This document shows positions 24,762 to 34,018 of a stretch of 62,576 nt of DNA, in pieces. This DNA comes from Gammaproteobacteria bacterium. GTDB taxonomy: Bacteria > Pseudomonadota > Gammaproteobacteria > Steroidobacterales > Woeseiaceae. The stretch spans positions 1 through 62,576 of the forward strand of contig JAACFB010000014.1 of assembly GCA_009937615.1 (NCBI GenBank), given 5' to 3'. Numbering within the stretch: the stretch's first letter is position 1; each line of letters opens with the position of its first letter. Made by a program: the position numbers and the translations under genes. The notes under the pieces are model-generated. The model ran no database searches, was not told where the DNA came from, and was given only the letters and a program-made list of their open reading frames with translations.

Positions 24762-26870
24762 TTGAACGGGCTTCACAGTATCTCGATCGCTGTTCTGACT
24801 ACCAATCAGGACGATGTCGCTCTCATCAACAGTGCGCTGCGCGATGCAGGCCATGCGGCCAAATGCCATTGGGTCAGCCAGCCCTCAGAACTCGACGATA
24901 CGCTCGCCTCGGAGCTCGTCGAACTGCTGATTCTAAATTGCGACCGTTACCCCGAAACGATTCACCAGGTCGTCAAGCACAAAGACCGGTTCAATCCTGA
25001 AATCCCGGTAATCGCGCTCCGCGAGGAGGCGACCGAGGAAAAAATCCAGGAAGCAATGAATCACGGCGCCTGCGATCTCGTATCGCTCGGATTGAGGGGG
25101 CGGCTGCAGTCGGTCGTCAGCCGGGAATTGCGGGCTCTGCGAGTCGAGCGTGCGCTCAATTCGACGATCCATTCCGCAACCGAGTACAAGCGACAGCTCA
25201 AGGGCTACATGGGGGAATCGGCGAGCGCGATTGCGCTGGTCCAGGAAGGCATCATCACGGACGTCAACGACGCGTGGCTCAAATTATTCCGGTGCGCCAG
25301 CAATGACGAGGTAACCGGCCTGCCGTTGATGGACAATTTTGACCCGGAAAGCCAGGCTGCGATCAAGGGCGCATTGATCGCCGCGGTCAGGGACAAGTGG
25401 CAGGCGGGCGAGGAGCTGATCGCCAAGTCGCAAATCACAAAAAGTGAATCCGGCGAAGTCAGGCTCGAGTTCCAGAAATTTGTGTTTGACGACGGGCCTT
25501 GCGTCAAAGTCAGCATCAAGCCGCCCGAACAGAAGCCCGAGGAGCCGACGAAGCTCGTTCACGACGCGCTGAAACGGGATCCCACCACGCTATTCTTCCA
25601 TCGCGCACAGTTTCTCGAGCGAGTCGCCAAACGTCTGCGCAAAAAACCTCAGTCGGGCCTGCACGCCCTCGCCTATGTCCGTATCGACAATTTTGCGGAT
25701 ATTTGCGAAAACGTCGGCATTCTCAATTCCGAGGAAGTTCTCGCTCAGTTTGCCGAGACGATGCGCAAGCGCATGCATCCGCGCGACGTTGGTGGCCGAT
25801 TTGAGGGCACTGCGATCATGGCGCTGCTCGAGCGCGGCAGCGCTCGCGACGCACAGGTCTGGGGTGCCCAGCTTTGCGCGCATATGGCCAAGACGACCTT
25901 CGAGGTGGGTGACCGGTCGACACAATTGACCTGCACCGTGGGCATCTGTGCGGCCAATGAAGTTTTCAGCACGCTCGAGGAGTTCGTTGCCGCGTCTATC
26001 GACGCCTATGAGCTGGGCAAGCAAAGCGGCGGTAACGCCGCTCTTCTGAATCAGTCCGCCGAGGAGGGAACGAAACAGCAGGAATTCGACGCAATGTGGA
26101 TCAAGCACCTGAAATCGGCCCTGATGGAAGACCGTTTCCGTCTGGCGCAACTGCCGATTGCCGGCTTACGCAGTGACGGTGTCGAAATGTATGACCTGCT
26201 CGTGCGGATGCTTGATGCACACGGTAACTCGGTGCTGCCGTCAGAATTTCTGCCGGCAGCCGAGCGGAATAACATGATGAAACATGTTGATCGCTGGATG
26301 ATCAAGGCAGCAATCGACTTCTGCCGCGAGTCCGAAGCCGATCGAGTCTTTGTGCGCCTGTCCAAGCAGTCGATCCTCGACGCGAACACGGGCGCCTGGA
26401 TGAATCAGGAGTTCGATAGCAGCGGCTTCGACTGCTCGCGTCTCGTTATGCAGGTCCCCGAACGCGACGCCTCGAAGCACATCAAGCAGACCCAGGCCAT
26501 CGTCAAGCAGCTACGCCGGATGGGAGTCGGGTTCGCTCTCGAGCACTATGGCATGGATCAAGAGCGCCTCCAGATTCTCGATATTCTCAAGCCCGACTAC
26601 ATCAAGATCGACGGCGAACTGATGCACACGCTGATGACGGATACGGACATGCAAAGTGGCGTGCAGAAAATCGTGAGTGCCGCGGCAGATCGAAATATCC
26701 GGACCATCGCCGAGCGTGTTGAGAACGCCAACGCGATGGCGGTGCTCTTTCAACTGGGACTCGACTACATGCAAGGTCACTACGTACACGAACCCGAAGT
26801 CATTCTGCAGGACAACGCAACCAGTGCGCACACGTCGCTAGCCGAACTGACGGCGGCTAGTGCGAACTGA
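24762..26870 (+). CDS. FimX-like protein: receiver-like, PAS, degenerate GGDEF and EAL domains
   Basis: A 702-residue protein with the FimX architecture: receiver-like region (about 1-125), PAS-like domain (about 150-255), GGDEF-like (about 270-430) and EAL-like (about 445-685). The GGDEF signature is replaced by GGRFEG near residue 345. The EAL signature is EMYDLL near 475, the metal-binding Asp-Asp loop is EHYG near 594, and the Asn of the VNLS block is Arg. Lys615 and Glu651 of the EAL core remain. It should therefore bind c-di-GMP rather than make or cleave it, as FimX does to control type IV pili. The start is TTG with AGGA seven bases upstream. A FimV-type gene follows, which fits a pole/pilus role. 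Confidence 0.87.
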   Translation: MNGLHSISIAVLTTNQDDVALINSALRDAGHAAKCHWVSQPSELDDTLASELVELLILNCDRYPETIHQVVKHKDRFNPEIPVIALREEATEEKIQEAMNHGACDLVSLGLRGRLQSVVSRELRALRVERALNSTIHSATEYKRQLKGYMGESASAIALVQEGIITDVNDAWLKLFRCASNDEVTGLPLMDNFDPESQAAIKGALIAAVRDKWQAGEELIAKSQITKSESGEVRLEFQKFVFDDGPCVKVSIKPPEQKPEEPTKLVHDALKRDPTTLFFHRAQFLERVAKRLRKKPQSGLHALAYVRIDNFADICENVGILNSEEVLAQFAETMRKRMHPRDVGGRFEGTAIMALLERGSARDAQVWGAQLCAHMAKTTFEVGDRSTQLTCTVGICAANEVFSTLEEFVAASIDAYELGKQSGGNAALLNQSAEEGTKQQEFDAMWIKHLKSALMEDRFRLAQLPIAGLRSDGVEMYDLLVRMLDAHGNSVLPSEFLPAAERNNMMKHVDRWMIKAAIDFCRESEADRVFVRLSKQSILDANTGAWMNQEFDSSGFDCSRLVMQVPERDASKHIKQTQAIVKQLRRMGVGFALEHYGMDQERLQILDILKPDYIKIDGELMHTLMTDTDMQSGVQKIVSAAADRNIRTIAERVENANAMAVLFQLGLDYMQGHYVHEPEVILQDNATSAHTSLAELTAASAN

Positions 26871-26892
26871 TTAATGTAAAACCGCGGTGAAG

Positions 26893-26908
26893 TGTGACGT
26901 TAGTCACA
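26893..26908. promoter_or_regulatory. CRP/Vfr-type operator (TGTGACGTTAGTCACA)
   Basis: A perfect TGTGA-N6-TCACA palindrome lies in the 155-base gap between the FimX-like and FimV-like genes, centred about 125 bases before the GTG start of the latter. Its match to the CRP-family consensus is exact in both half-sites. Possible -10 boxes (TAAGAT at 26953-26958, CATAAT at 26968-26973) would put it near -65 or -80, in the range of class I activation. No strong -35 box is seen, as expected at an activator-dependent promoter. Confidence 0.7.
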
Positions 26909-27025
26909 GTCCACGCTCATGAACGTTTGCTGGCGGGCTACGGGCAGGAAAATAAGATTTTTGCAGACATAATTCTGCTTACGCGGTAGCCATGCCGACT
27001 GACGAGCAGCAACGGAGTATCAGCA

Positions 27026-29128
27026 GTGAAGAAGTCCACAACGAGCAAGACACGGGCGAGTCGGACTGAACAAGGTTCGCGGTCCCTGATCCCGGCCCTG
27101 GTTGCCGCCAGCGGCGGCCTTGCCACATTGCCTGCAACCGCACTCGAACTTGGTGACATAGCGGTCAATTCTTCCCTTGGCCAGCCATTGCGGGCCAGCA
27201 TCGCCTATGCACTGGCCCCCAACGAGACGCTTGCGGACACCTGTGTGTCGCTGCAGGGCGGCGCATCGGCAAGCGGCTTACCCCCGGTTACCCGTGCCTC
27301 GGTCAGCGTTGCCAACGGCGTGATCTCGATCGCCGGCAAGATTGCGGTTAGCGAACCACTGATGTCCATGCGCGTCAATATCCGCTGCCCATACACACCG
27401 CACCTGAGCCGGGATTACATGTTATTCATCGATCCTGCACAGCCGCTGTCAGCGCCGGTTGCAGATCCGGCGGCGGCCGCGGCCAGTGAGCCGGTGGCAG
27501 CCGCTACTCCGGCACCCGCTGTAAATCGGCGCCGCCAGGAGCCGGCTGGTGATCCGATCGCCAACGCCGTGCGCTACCGCGTTCAGCCAGGCGATACCCT
27601 GTCGCAGATCGCACAGCGAATCGAGAACCGACCGGTCGCTCTCTGGGATGCCGTCGCTGCCATCTTCAATGCAAATTCCGACGCGTTCATCGCAAATGAT
27701 CCGAACCGGCTGCGCGCGGGCAGCTGGCTCATCATCCCGGACTTCGGCGCTCCGGAATCGGTGACGATCGCCGCCGGTCCGTTGTTTCCCGCTGACGAAG
27801 CGCCGGTCAGTTCGAGCAGCAGTGCGGCCTCGACGACGTACACGATGGCGTATTCCCAGCCCGCCGTTGAGGACACCGTCCCGGTCGACGACGCAGAACC
27901 ATCAACCCTGCCTCAAGCCGCAGACGAATTCGAGGCCAGCATCGACGCTGCGCCGAGTATCGATACGCTGCAACCGGGTGATCTTGTCCCGGACGATGTC
28001 GTCACGGATGCCGAAAATCCCTTCGTTGTCGTAGATAACACCAGCGTAACCATTCCCGACACGCAGCTTGAAGGGCCGGAAACGGCGTCCACCTCGCCCA
28101 ACGTGGCGACGGCCACGATTCGGCCGCCGGCGGCCGAATCGACGACCAGCAGCTGGCTATGGTGGCTCGTAGGCAGCGGTTTGACCATTATCGCCGGCCT
28201 GCTGTTGCTCAGTTCGCGTGTTCGCAATCGTTTCGGATCGACACCAGGCGCGGCAGTCGCAAGCCCCCGGCATCCTCCAGTCGAAATCGATACGCAAAAA
28301 GTCGAAGCGGTCTTGGAGTTCGATGAGGCGATCGTGGTGGATGAAGCGTTCGTGGATGACTCTCCAACCGATGAAAACCTCGAGCTTGACGCCAATCTCG
28401 AGCTGGGCACCGGCCTGCAGGAAGGCACGGATGTCGACTTTGCCCAGGACTTCGGTTTCGCGGCCACGACGCAGCTCGACATCGATCTTGCCGATGAAGG
28501 CCTGGGTACTTCCGAGGGCGTCGAGCCGGACGAATTCCCCGTCGTCCAGGGGGCTGATGATTCCATCCTGGTCAGCGAAGTTCCGGCCGAGGACGATGAA
28601 GGCGACGAGGAGGACGACTACGAAATGTCGGTCATCGTCAATACGATCACGTTACCGGAGCCTGAAGACATCACCGAGCGCGACCTGCAGGCGATAGCGA
28701 TCGATGCTGATGAGGAATCGGAATCCGATGAGCATTACACCGTCAATCAAGAAGTGGACTTCTCGTTGCTCGAACAGGATTACGAAGACGAGTTGACCGC
28801 GACGCAGGCACTGAACCAGGAGATCGCCAAAGCAGCTGCCGAACTCAGAGCAAACATGCAAGCGGATGATACGGCCCAGGTGGAAGTGGCATCGCTGACC
28901 GATCTCGATGTTACGGCACAGCTGCCAGCCAATGACGGCGACGAGATCGAGATCGATTCCTCCATGACGGTCAACTTGTACAACGATGACGATACCGATG
29001 AAACGGGTGTCAACCCCTCTATCGCGGTCGATATGAGCGTCAACGATGAGACAGTTGAAATGCCGAGGGCTGACGACGACGATGAAACGGTCGAAATGCC
29101 AGCGAATCGGAGCTCCAAGTCCGCCTAG
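27026..29128 (+). CDS. FimV-type LysM membrane protein (second FimV paralogue)
   Basis: A 700-residue protein started at GTG with GGAG eight bases upstream. It has an N-terminal export signal (about 1-40), a FimV N-terminal domain (LELGDIAVNSSLGQPLRASI), a LysM domain at about 183-238 (YRVQPGDTLSQIAQRI), one transmembrane helix at about 376-397 and a long acidic cytoplasmic tail ending DDDETVEMPANRSSKSA. Unlike the FimV at 13785-17381 it lacks the C-terminal TPR-like domain. The DETVEMP motif occurs twice near the end and could be a short interaction site. It lies directly after the FimX-like gene, so a partnership at the cell pole is plausible but inferred. Confidence 0.88.
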   Translation: MKKSTTSKTRASRTEQGSRSLIPALVAASGGLATLPATALELGDIAVNSSLGQPLRASIAYALAPNETLADTCVSLQGGASASGLPPVTRASVSVANGVISIAGKIAVSEPLMSMRVNIRCPYTPHLSRDYMLFIDPAQPLSAPVADPAAAAASEPVAAATPAPAVNRRRQEPAGDPIANAVRYRVQPGDTLSQIAQRIENRPVALWDAVAAIFNANSDAFIANDPNRLRAGSWLIIPDFGAPESVTIAAGPLFPADEAPVSSSSSAASTTYTMAYSQPAVEDTVPVDDAEPSTLPQAADEFEASIDAAPSIDTLQPGDLVPDDVVTDAENPFVVVDNTSVTIPDTQLEGPETASTSPNVATATIRPPAAESTTSSWLWWLVGSGLTIIAGLLLLSSRVRNRFGSTPGAAVASPRHPPVEIDTQKVEAVLEFDEAIVVDEAFVDDSPTDENLELDANLELGTGLQEGTDVDFAQDFGFAATTQLDIDLADEGLGTSEGVEPDEFPVVQGADDSILVSEVPAEDDEGDEEDDYEMSVIVNTITLPEPEDITERDLQAIAIDADEESESDEHYTVNQEVDFSLLEQDYEDELTATQALNQEIAKAAAELRANMQADDTAQVEVASLTDLDVTAQLPANDGDEIEIDSSMTVNLYNDDDTDETGVNPSIAVDMSVNDETVEMPRADDDDETVEMPANRSSKSA

Positions 29129-29180
29129 AGCTGGTTCTCACGGCCGGAGTGACGGCTGGCTGGCGATCGGATGCGCATCG

Positions 29181-31439
29181 TCAGCTCGAATCGGTCGGCA
29201 CGGCGGTCAGACGCTCCACACTGCGCCATCCGCGCGGCAGCAGCCCGCCGCGCAGCGCACGTTCGCCGTAATACGGATCGCTGTCATCCCATTTAATCGT
29301 CATGACGCGGGAGCCGCTGTGTACCTGCAGATTGCCATTCTCCGGCACGATCGCAACCGCAACCAGCTTCTCTTCCCCGGCCTGGTACTTCTTGGCCGGG
29401 ATATTGATGAGCTTGTTACCCTTGCCTTTCGCAAGTTCAGGCAGTTCTTCCATCTCGAACATCAGCAGACGGCCGATCGAACTGACCGCAGCCACCAGGC
29501 ATTCGACGCCGCGGTCCACCGGCGCCGGCACGACGGCGCAGCCGCCCTGCGGCACGCGCAATACTGACTTGCCGGCCTTGTTGCGCGTAAGAAGGTCGCC
29601 GAGCGTGGCGATAAAGCCATAGCCAGCATCGCTCGCGAGCAGCACCTTGTCGTCGTTATCGCCGATCATCGCGCCACAGAATACGGCTCCGTCAGGCGGC
29701 TTGAAGCGGCTCGACAGGGGTTCGCCTTGGCCGCGCGCCGACGGCAGCGTATGCGCCGCGACGCTGTAGACCCGACCGGTGCTGTCGATGAACATCGCCA
29801 GCTGGTTACTGCGTCCCTGCGCCGCAGCCAGGTAGCCGTCACCTGACTTGTATGACAGGGCCAGCGAATCGATATCGTGGCCCTTGGCGGCGCGCGCAAA
29901 ACCTCGCTGCGACAAAACGACGGTAATCGGCTCGCTGGATACGAGCTGAGTCTCATCGAGGGCCTGCGCTGCATCGCGTTCAACGATCGCCGTTCGCCGT
30001 TTGTCTCCGTAGGCTTCCGCATCCTCGAGAATCTCATTCTTGATCAGCGTCTTGAGACGCGCCGAGCTTTTCAACGTCTTTTCAAGCGTTTCGCGTTCTT
30101 CGTTGAGCTCATCCTGCTCGCCCCGAATCTTCATTTCCTCGAGCTTGGCGAGATTACGCAGCCTCAGGTTGAGAATCGCCTCGGCCTGAATGTCGGTGAG
30201 CTTGAAGCGCTTCATGAGCACGGGCTTGGGCTCGTCTTCCTTGCGAATGATCGCGATTACTTCGTCAATATTGAGATACGCAACGAGCAGGCCATCAAGA
30301 ATATGCAGGCGATCCGTCACGATCTGGAGCCTGTGCTGCAGGCGTCGCTTGACCGTTCCTTTTCGGAACTTCAGCCACTCGGTTAGAAGATCGACGAGGT
30401 TGAATCCGCGCGGGCGGCCATCCAGATCGATGATGTTCATATTGACTCGGAACGTTCGCTCGAGTGACGTCGTCGAAAACAGGTGTGACATCAACTCTTC
30501 CTTGTCGATGCGATTCGACCTCGGGCTGATGACGAGACGCGTCGGATCCTCATGATCGGACTCGTCGCGCAGATCCTCGACCTGCGGCAATTTCTTGTTG
30601 CGCATCTGCGTGGCGATCTGCTCCAGCACCTTGCCGCCGGACACCTGGTGCGGCAGCGAGGTCACGACGATGTCACCGTTTTCTACTTTATAGGCAGCCC
30701 GCAGGCGCAACGTTCCGCTGCCGGTTGCATAGATTTCCTTGATATCGTCACGCGGCGACACGAGTTCGCCGCCTGTCGGAAAATCCGGCCCCTTTATATG
30801 CTTCATCAAGGCGGCAACGGTCGCCTTCGGGTTGTCGATAAGATGGATGAGTGCGCTGGCAACCTCGTTGAGATTGTGCGGCGGCACGTCCGTGGACAGT
30901 CCGACTGCAATACCGGTCGTGCCGTTGAGCAGCAGGTTTGGCAATCGTGCCGGCAGGACTACCGGCTCGTTCATCGTGCCGTCGAAATTCGGCACCCAGT
31001 CGACCGTGCCGTGGGCCAGCTCGACGAGCAAACTCCTCGCATACGGCGTAAGCCGGGACTCCGTATACCGCATTGCCGCAAACGACTTGGGATCATCGGT
31101 CGAACCCCAGTTGCCCTGGCCGTCGATGATCGGGTAGCGATACGAAAAATCCTGCGCCATCAGCACCATGGCTTCGTAACAGGCTGAATCACCGTGCGGA
31201 TGGAACTTTCCGATCACGTCGCCGACGGTACGCGCTGATTTTTTCGGCTTCTGTCCGGCCGACAGACCCAGCTCGCTCATCGCATACACGATGCGCCGCT
31301 GAACCGGCTTGAGGCCGTCGCCGATCTGCGGCAGGGCCCGGTCCATGATCACGTACATCGAGTAGTCGAGATAGGCCTTCTCGGTATATTCGCCGAGCGG
31401 CTGCTGCTCGACGCCCTCGAGATTCAGACTATTCTGCAT
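29181..31439 (-). CDS. parC: DNA topoisomerase IV subunit A
   Basis: ParC (752 residues) is the DNA-cleaving subunit of topoisomerase IV, which decatenates replicated chromosomes. The catalytic Tyr125 is in [14 protein letters not shown]. The quinolone-determining region reads [11 protein letters not shown] with Ser85 and Glu89, the sensitive-type residues equivalent to E. coli Ser80 and Glu84. The C-terminal domain is a reduced beta-pinwheel, as usual for ParC. The gene follows parE by three bases, so the two are co-transcribed. Confidence 0.97.
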   Translation of the reverse strand: MQNSLNLEGVEQQPLGEYTEKAYLDYSMYVIMDRALPQIGDGLKPVQRRIVYAMSELGLSAGQKPKKSARTVGDVIGKFHPHGDSACYEAMVLMAQDFSYRYPIIDGQGNWGSTDDPKSFAAMRYTESRLTPYARSLLVELAHGTVDWVPNFDGTMNEPVVLPARLPNLLLNGTTGIAVGLSTDVPPHNLNEVASALIHLIDNPKATVAALMKHIKGPDFPTGGELVSPRDDIKEIYATGSGTLRLRAAYKVENGDIVVTSLPHQVSGGKVLEQIATQMRNKKLPQVEDLRDESDHEDPTRLVISPRSNRIDKEELMSHLFSTTSLERTFRVNMNIIDLDGRPRGFNLVDLLTEWLKFRKGTVKRRLQHRLQIVTDRLHILDGLLVAYLNIDEVIAIIRKEDEPKPVLMKRFKLTDIQAEAILNLRLRNLAKLEEMKIRGEQDELNEERETLEKTLKSSARLKTLIKNEILEDAEAYGDKRRTAIVERDAAQALDETQLVSSEPITVVLSQRGFARAAKGHDIDSLALSYKSGDGYLAAAQGRSNQLAMFIDSTGRVYSVAAHTLPSARGQGEPLSSRFKPPDGAVFCGAMIGDNDDKVLLASDAGYGFIATLGDLLTRNKAGKSVLRVPQGGCAVVPAPVDRGVECLVAAVSSIGRLLMFEMEELPELAKGKGNKLINIPAKKYQAGEEKLVAVAIVPENGNLQVHSGSRVMTIKWDDSDPYYGERALRGGLLPRGWRSVERLTAVPTDSS

Positions 31440-31442
31440 AAT

Positions 31443-33329
31443 TCACACTTCGGCAAGATTGCCCTTGGTTTCGAGCCATTTACGACGATCCTTCGCGCGC
31501 TTCTTGGCCAGCAGCATATCCATCAATTGATCGGCCTTGTCCTTGCCGCTCACGGTCAATTGCACAAGTCTCCGCGTATCCCGGTTCATGGTCGTCTCAC
31601 GAAGCTGCGCTGGATTCATTTCGCCCAGGCCTTTGAATCGTGTAACCGTTACCTTACCGCGCAATTTTTCGGCTTCAATGCGATCGAGAATGCCCTTGCG
31701 CTCGCTGTCATCCAACGCATAAAACACTTCCTTACCGACGTCGATGCGATACAGCGGCGGCATCGCGACATAAACATGCCCCGCCAGCACAAGCTCGCGG
31801 AAATGGCGCAGGAACAGAGCGCATAGCAACGTCGCGATATGCAGGCCATCCGAATCGGCATCGGCAAGTATGCAGATCTTGTGATACCGCAAATCATCGA
31901 GGTTCGTATCGCCCGGGTCGATGCCCAGCGCAATACTGATGTCGTGCACTTCCTGCGACGCCAGGATTTCGCTGGAATCGACTTCCCAGGTATTCAGAAT
32001 CTTGCCCCGCAGCGGCATGATCGCCTGCGTATTGCGATCGCGCGCCTGCTTGGCGGACCCGCCCGCCGAATCGCCTTCGACAAGAAAAAGCTCGCAAAGC
32101 TCGGGTTCCTGCGACGTGCAGTCAGCCAATTTGCCCGGCAGCGCCGGGCCGGAAACAATCTTTTTGCGGACGACTTTTTTCGCCGCCTTCAGCCGCTTCT
32201 GGGCTTTGCCAATCGCGAGCTGCGCGATCTGGTCACCGGTTTCCGGGTGCTGGTTGAGCCACAACGAAAAACTGTCCTTTATGACTCCTGTAACGAACGC
32301 TGCCGACTCGCGCGACGATAACCGCTCCTTGGTCTGGCCGGAGAACTGCGGATCTTCGAGCTTCGCACTGAGCACAAAACTCAACCCGTCCCAAACATCT
32401 TCGGGCGCCAGCGATACGCCGCGCGGCAGTAAGCTGCGGAAATCACTGAACTCGCGCAACGCATTTGTGAGCCCTGTACGCAGTCCGTTGACATGGGTAC
32501 CGCCTTGCGGCGTCGGGATCAGGTTGACATAGCTTTCGGTAACGACCTGGCCAGTGTCGGTCCGCCAGGCCAACGCCCAGTCTATCGCCTCACTGTTTCC
32601 GGAAAGGCTGCCAGCGAAAGGCTCGGCCGGCAACAGTTCGCCGCCGCCTATCGCTTCGACGAGGTACTCCTCGAGGCCACCCGCGTAGCACCACTCGATC
32701 TTCTCCTTCGGCTTTTCGACCTTCAGTCGGACCGTCAGCCCGGGACACAGCACGGCCTTTGCCCGCAGCGCGTGCTTCAGGCGCGATACCGAAATCCGGG
32801 GTGAATCAAAGTACTGCGGGTCGGGCCAGAAGCGGATCGTCGTGCCCGTATTGGCCTTGCCGACCTTCCCGACCTCCTCCAGCTTGCCGCGCTTTTTGCC
32901 GCCGGCAAAGCTCATGTTGTATTCCTTGCCGCCGCGACGAATCCACACCTCGAGATTTTTCGACAATGCGTTGACGACCGATACACCCACGCCGTGGAGT
33001 CCACCTGAAAACTGGTAGTTCTTGTGAGAGAACTTGCCGCCCGCATGCAGCCGGGTGAGGATCAGTTCAACGCCGGGAATTTTCTCTTTGGGGTGGATAT
33101 CGACCGGCATGCCCCGGCCGTCATCGACAACTTCGAGCGAGCCATCCTTGTAGATCGTGACCTCGATCTTCTTGCAATGACCGGCGAGCGCCTCATCCAC
33201 GCTGTTGTCGACCACTTCGTGCGCAAGGTGATTGGGCCGCGTCGTATCGGTATACATGCCCGGCCGGCGCCGTACAGGCTCCAGGCCGCTGAGGACCTCA
33301 ATGTCCGCCGCGTCGTATCGTTTCGCCAT
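31443..33329 (-). CDS. parE: DNA topoisomerase IV subunit B
   Basis: ParE (628 residues) is the ATPase subunit of topoisomerase IV. The GHKL ATP site shows HEVVDNSVDEA, VDDGRGMPVDIHP and GGLHGVGVSVVNALS. The TOPRIM domain has ELFLVEGDSAGGSAKQARD and DADSDG. The length matches ParE rather than the longer GyrB, and the pairing with parC confirms it. Confidence 0.98.
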   Translation of the reverse strand: MAKRYDAADIEVLSGLEPVRRRPGMYTDTTRPNHLAHEVVDNSVDEALAGHCKKIEVTIYKDGSLEVVDDGRGMPVDIHPKEKIPGVELILTRLHAGGKFSHKNYQFSGGLHGVGVSVVNALSKNLEVWIRRGGKEYNMSFAGGKKRGKLEEVGKVGKANTGTTIRFWPDPQYFDSPRISVSRLKHALRAKAVLCPGLTVRLKVEKPKEKIEWCYAGGLEEYLVEAIGGGELLPAEPFAGSLSGNSEAIDWALAWRTDTGQVVTESYVNLIPTPQGGTHVNGLRTGLTNALREFSDFRSLLPRGVSLAPEDVWDGLSFVLSAKLEDPQFSGQTKERLSSRESAAFVTGVIKDSFSLWLNQHPETGDQIAQLAIGKAQKRLKAAKKVVRKKIVSGPALPGKLADCTSQEPELCELFLVEGDSAGGSAKQARDRNTQAIMPLRGKILNTWEVDSSEILASQEVHDISIALGIDPGDTNLDDLRYHKICILADADSDGLHIATLLCALFLRHFRELVLAGHVYVAMPPLYRIDVGKEVFYALDDSERKGILDRIEAEKLRGKVTVTRFKGLGEMNPAQLRETTMNRDTRRLVQLTVSGKDKADQLMDMLLAKKRAKDRRKWLETKGNLAEV

Positions 33330-33424
33330 CTATCCTGTGCCAGAGGTTGCCCAAGCGATGTTCGGCAGGATTCTAGCCTGATTACCGGGGTCATGCACCC
33401 GTTGAATCTTGCGTATGCTGGCGT

Positions 33425-34018
33425 TTAGTCGAGATCGGCCAGCAGGGAGAGACGGATGTTCTCGGCGACCGGGGAAATCTCGACCTGGTAGCTGTCATGA
33501 TCAATACCCGCCGCCAGGGGCGCCCCGGCTTTCAGCGCCGCGACTTGCTCAGCACTGAGTTCAAATCGCAGGAAATGCACGGCCGACGTCTTGTTCGCAT
33601 CCGAACGATCGAGGTCTTCGTCGGCGATCCCATAGACCCGGCCGAGGTCGCCGATTTGTACGTAAACATGGTCTTCGATGCCGACGAGTTGCGCCAGCAT
33701 CGCGCGGCGCTCCTCGATTTCCGGAAACTCGACCATGAACGTCGCTTTCCAGTTGGAGCCATCGGGAATAAGCGGGTTATAGGCCTCCAGCTCCTCACTG
33801 ATGCCTTCAGCCTCGAAAATCCGCTCAATGCGCAGCATTTCCTGCACCTGGTAGTGCATGGTCAGACGGTCTTCGAAATACAGCGCAGCGTTCGTGCCAA
33901 GCGCGAGCCTGCGATTGCGCTTGTGCATCAGCACTTCGTTTCGGAACTCGTCGCGAACATCCGAATATTTCTCGAGGCTGTAAAGGTCTTCGCGGGTCAG
34001 TTTTTGCATCGCATTCAT
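33425..34018 (-). CDS. DUF3501 family protein
   Basis: A soluble 197-residue protein recognisable as DUF3501 by KLTREDLYSLEKY, VLMHKRNRRLALG, FEDRLTMHYQVQEMLRIE and NPLIPDGSNWKATFMVEFP. It has no signal peptide, membrane segment or cysteine cluster. It overlaps the Fe-S oxidoreductase gene by four bases and closes a three-gene unit with rubrerythrin. The function is unknown; the neighbours suggest a part in peroxide or redox defence. Confidence 0.88.
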   Translation of the reverse strand: MNAMQKLTREDLYSLEKYSDVRDEFRNEVLMHKRNRRLALGTNAALYFEDRLTMHYQVQEMLRIERIFEAEGISEELEAYNPLIPDGSNWKATFMVEFPEIEERRAMLAQLVGIEDHVYVQIGDLGRVYGIADEDLDRSDANKTSAVHFLRFELSAEQVAALKAGAPLAAGIDHDSYQVEISPVAENIRLSLLADLD

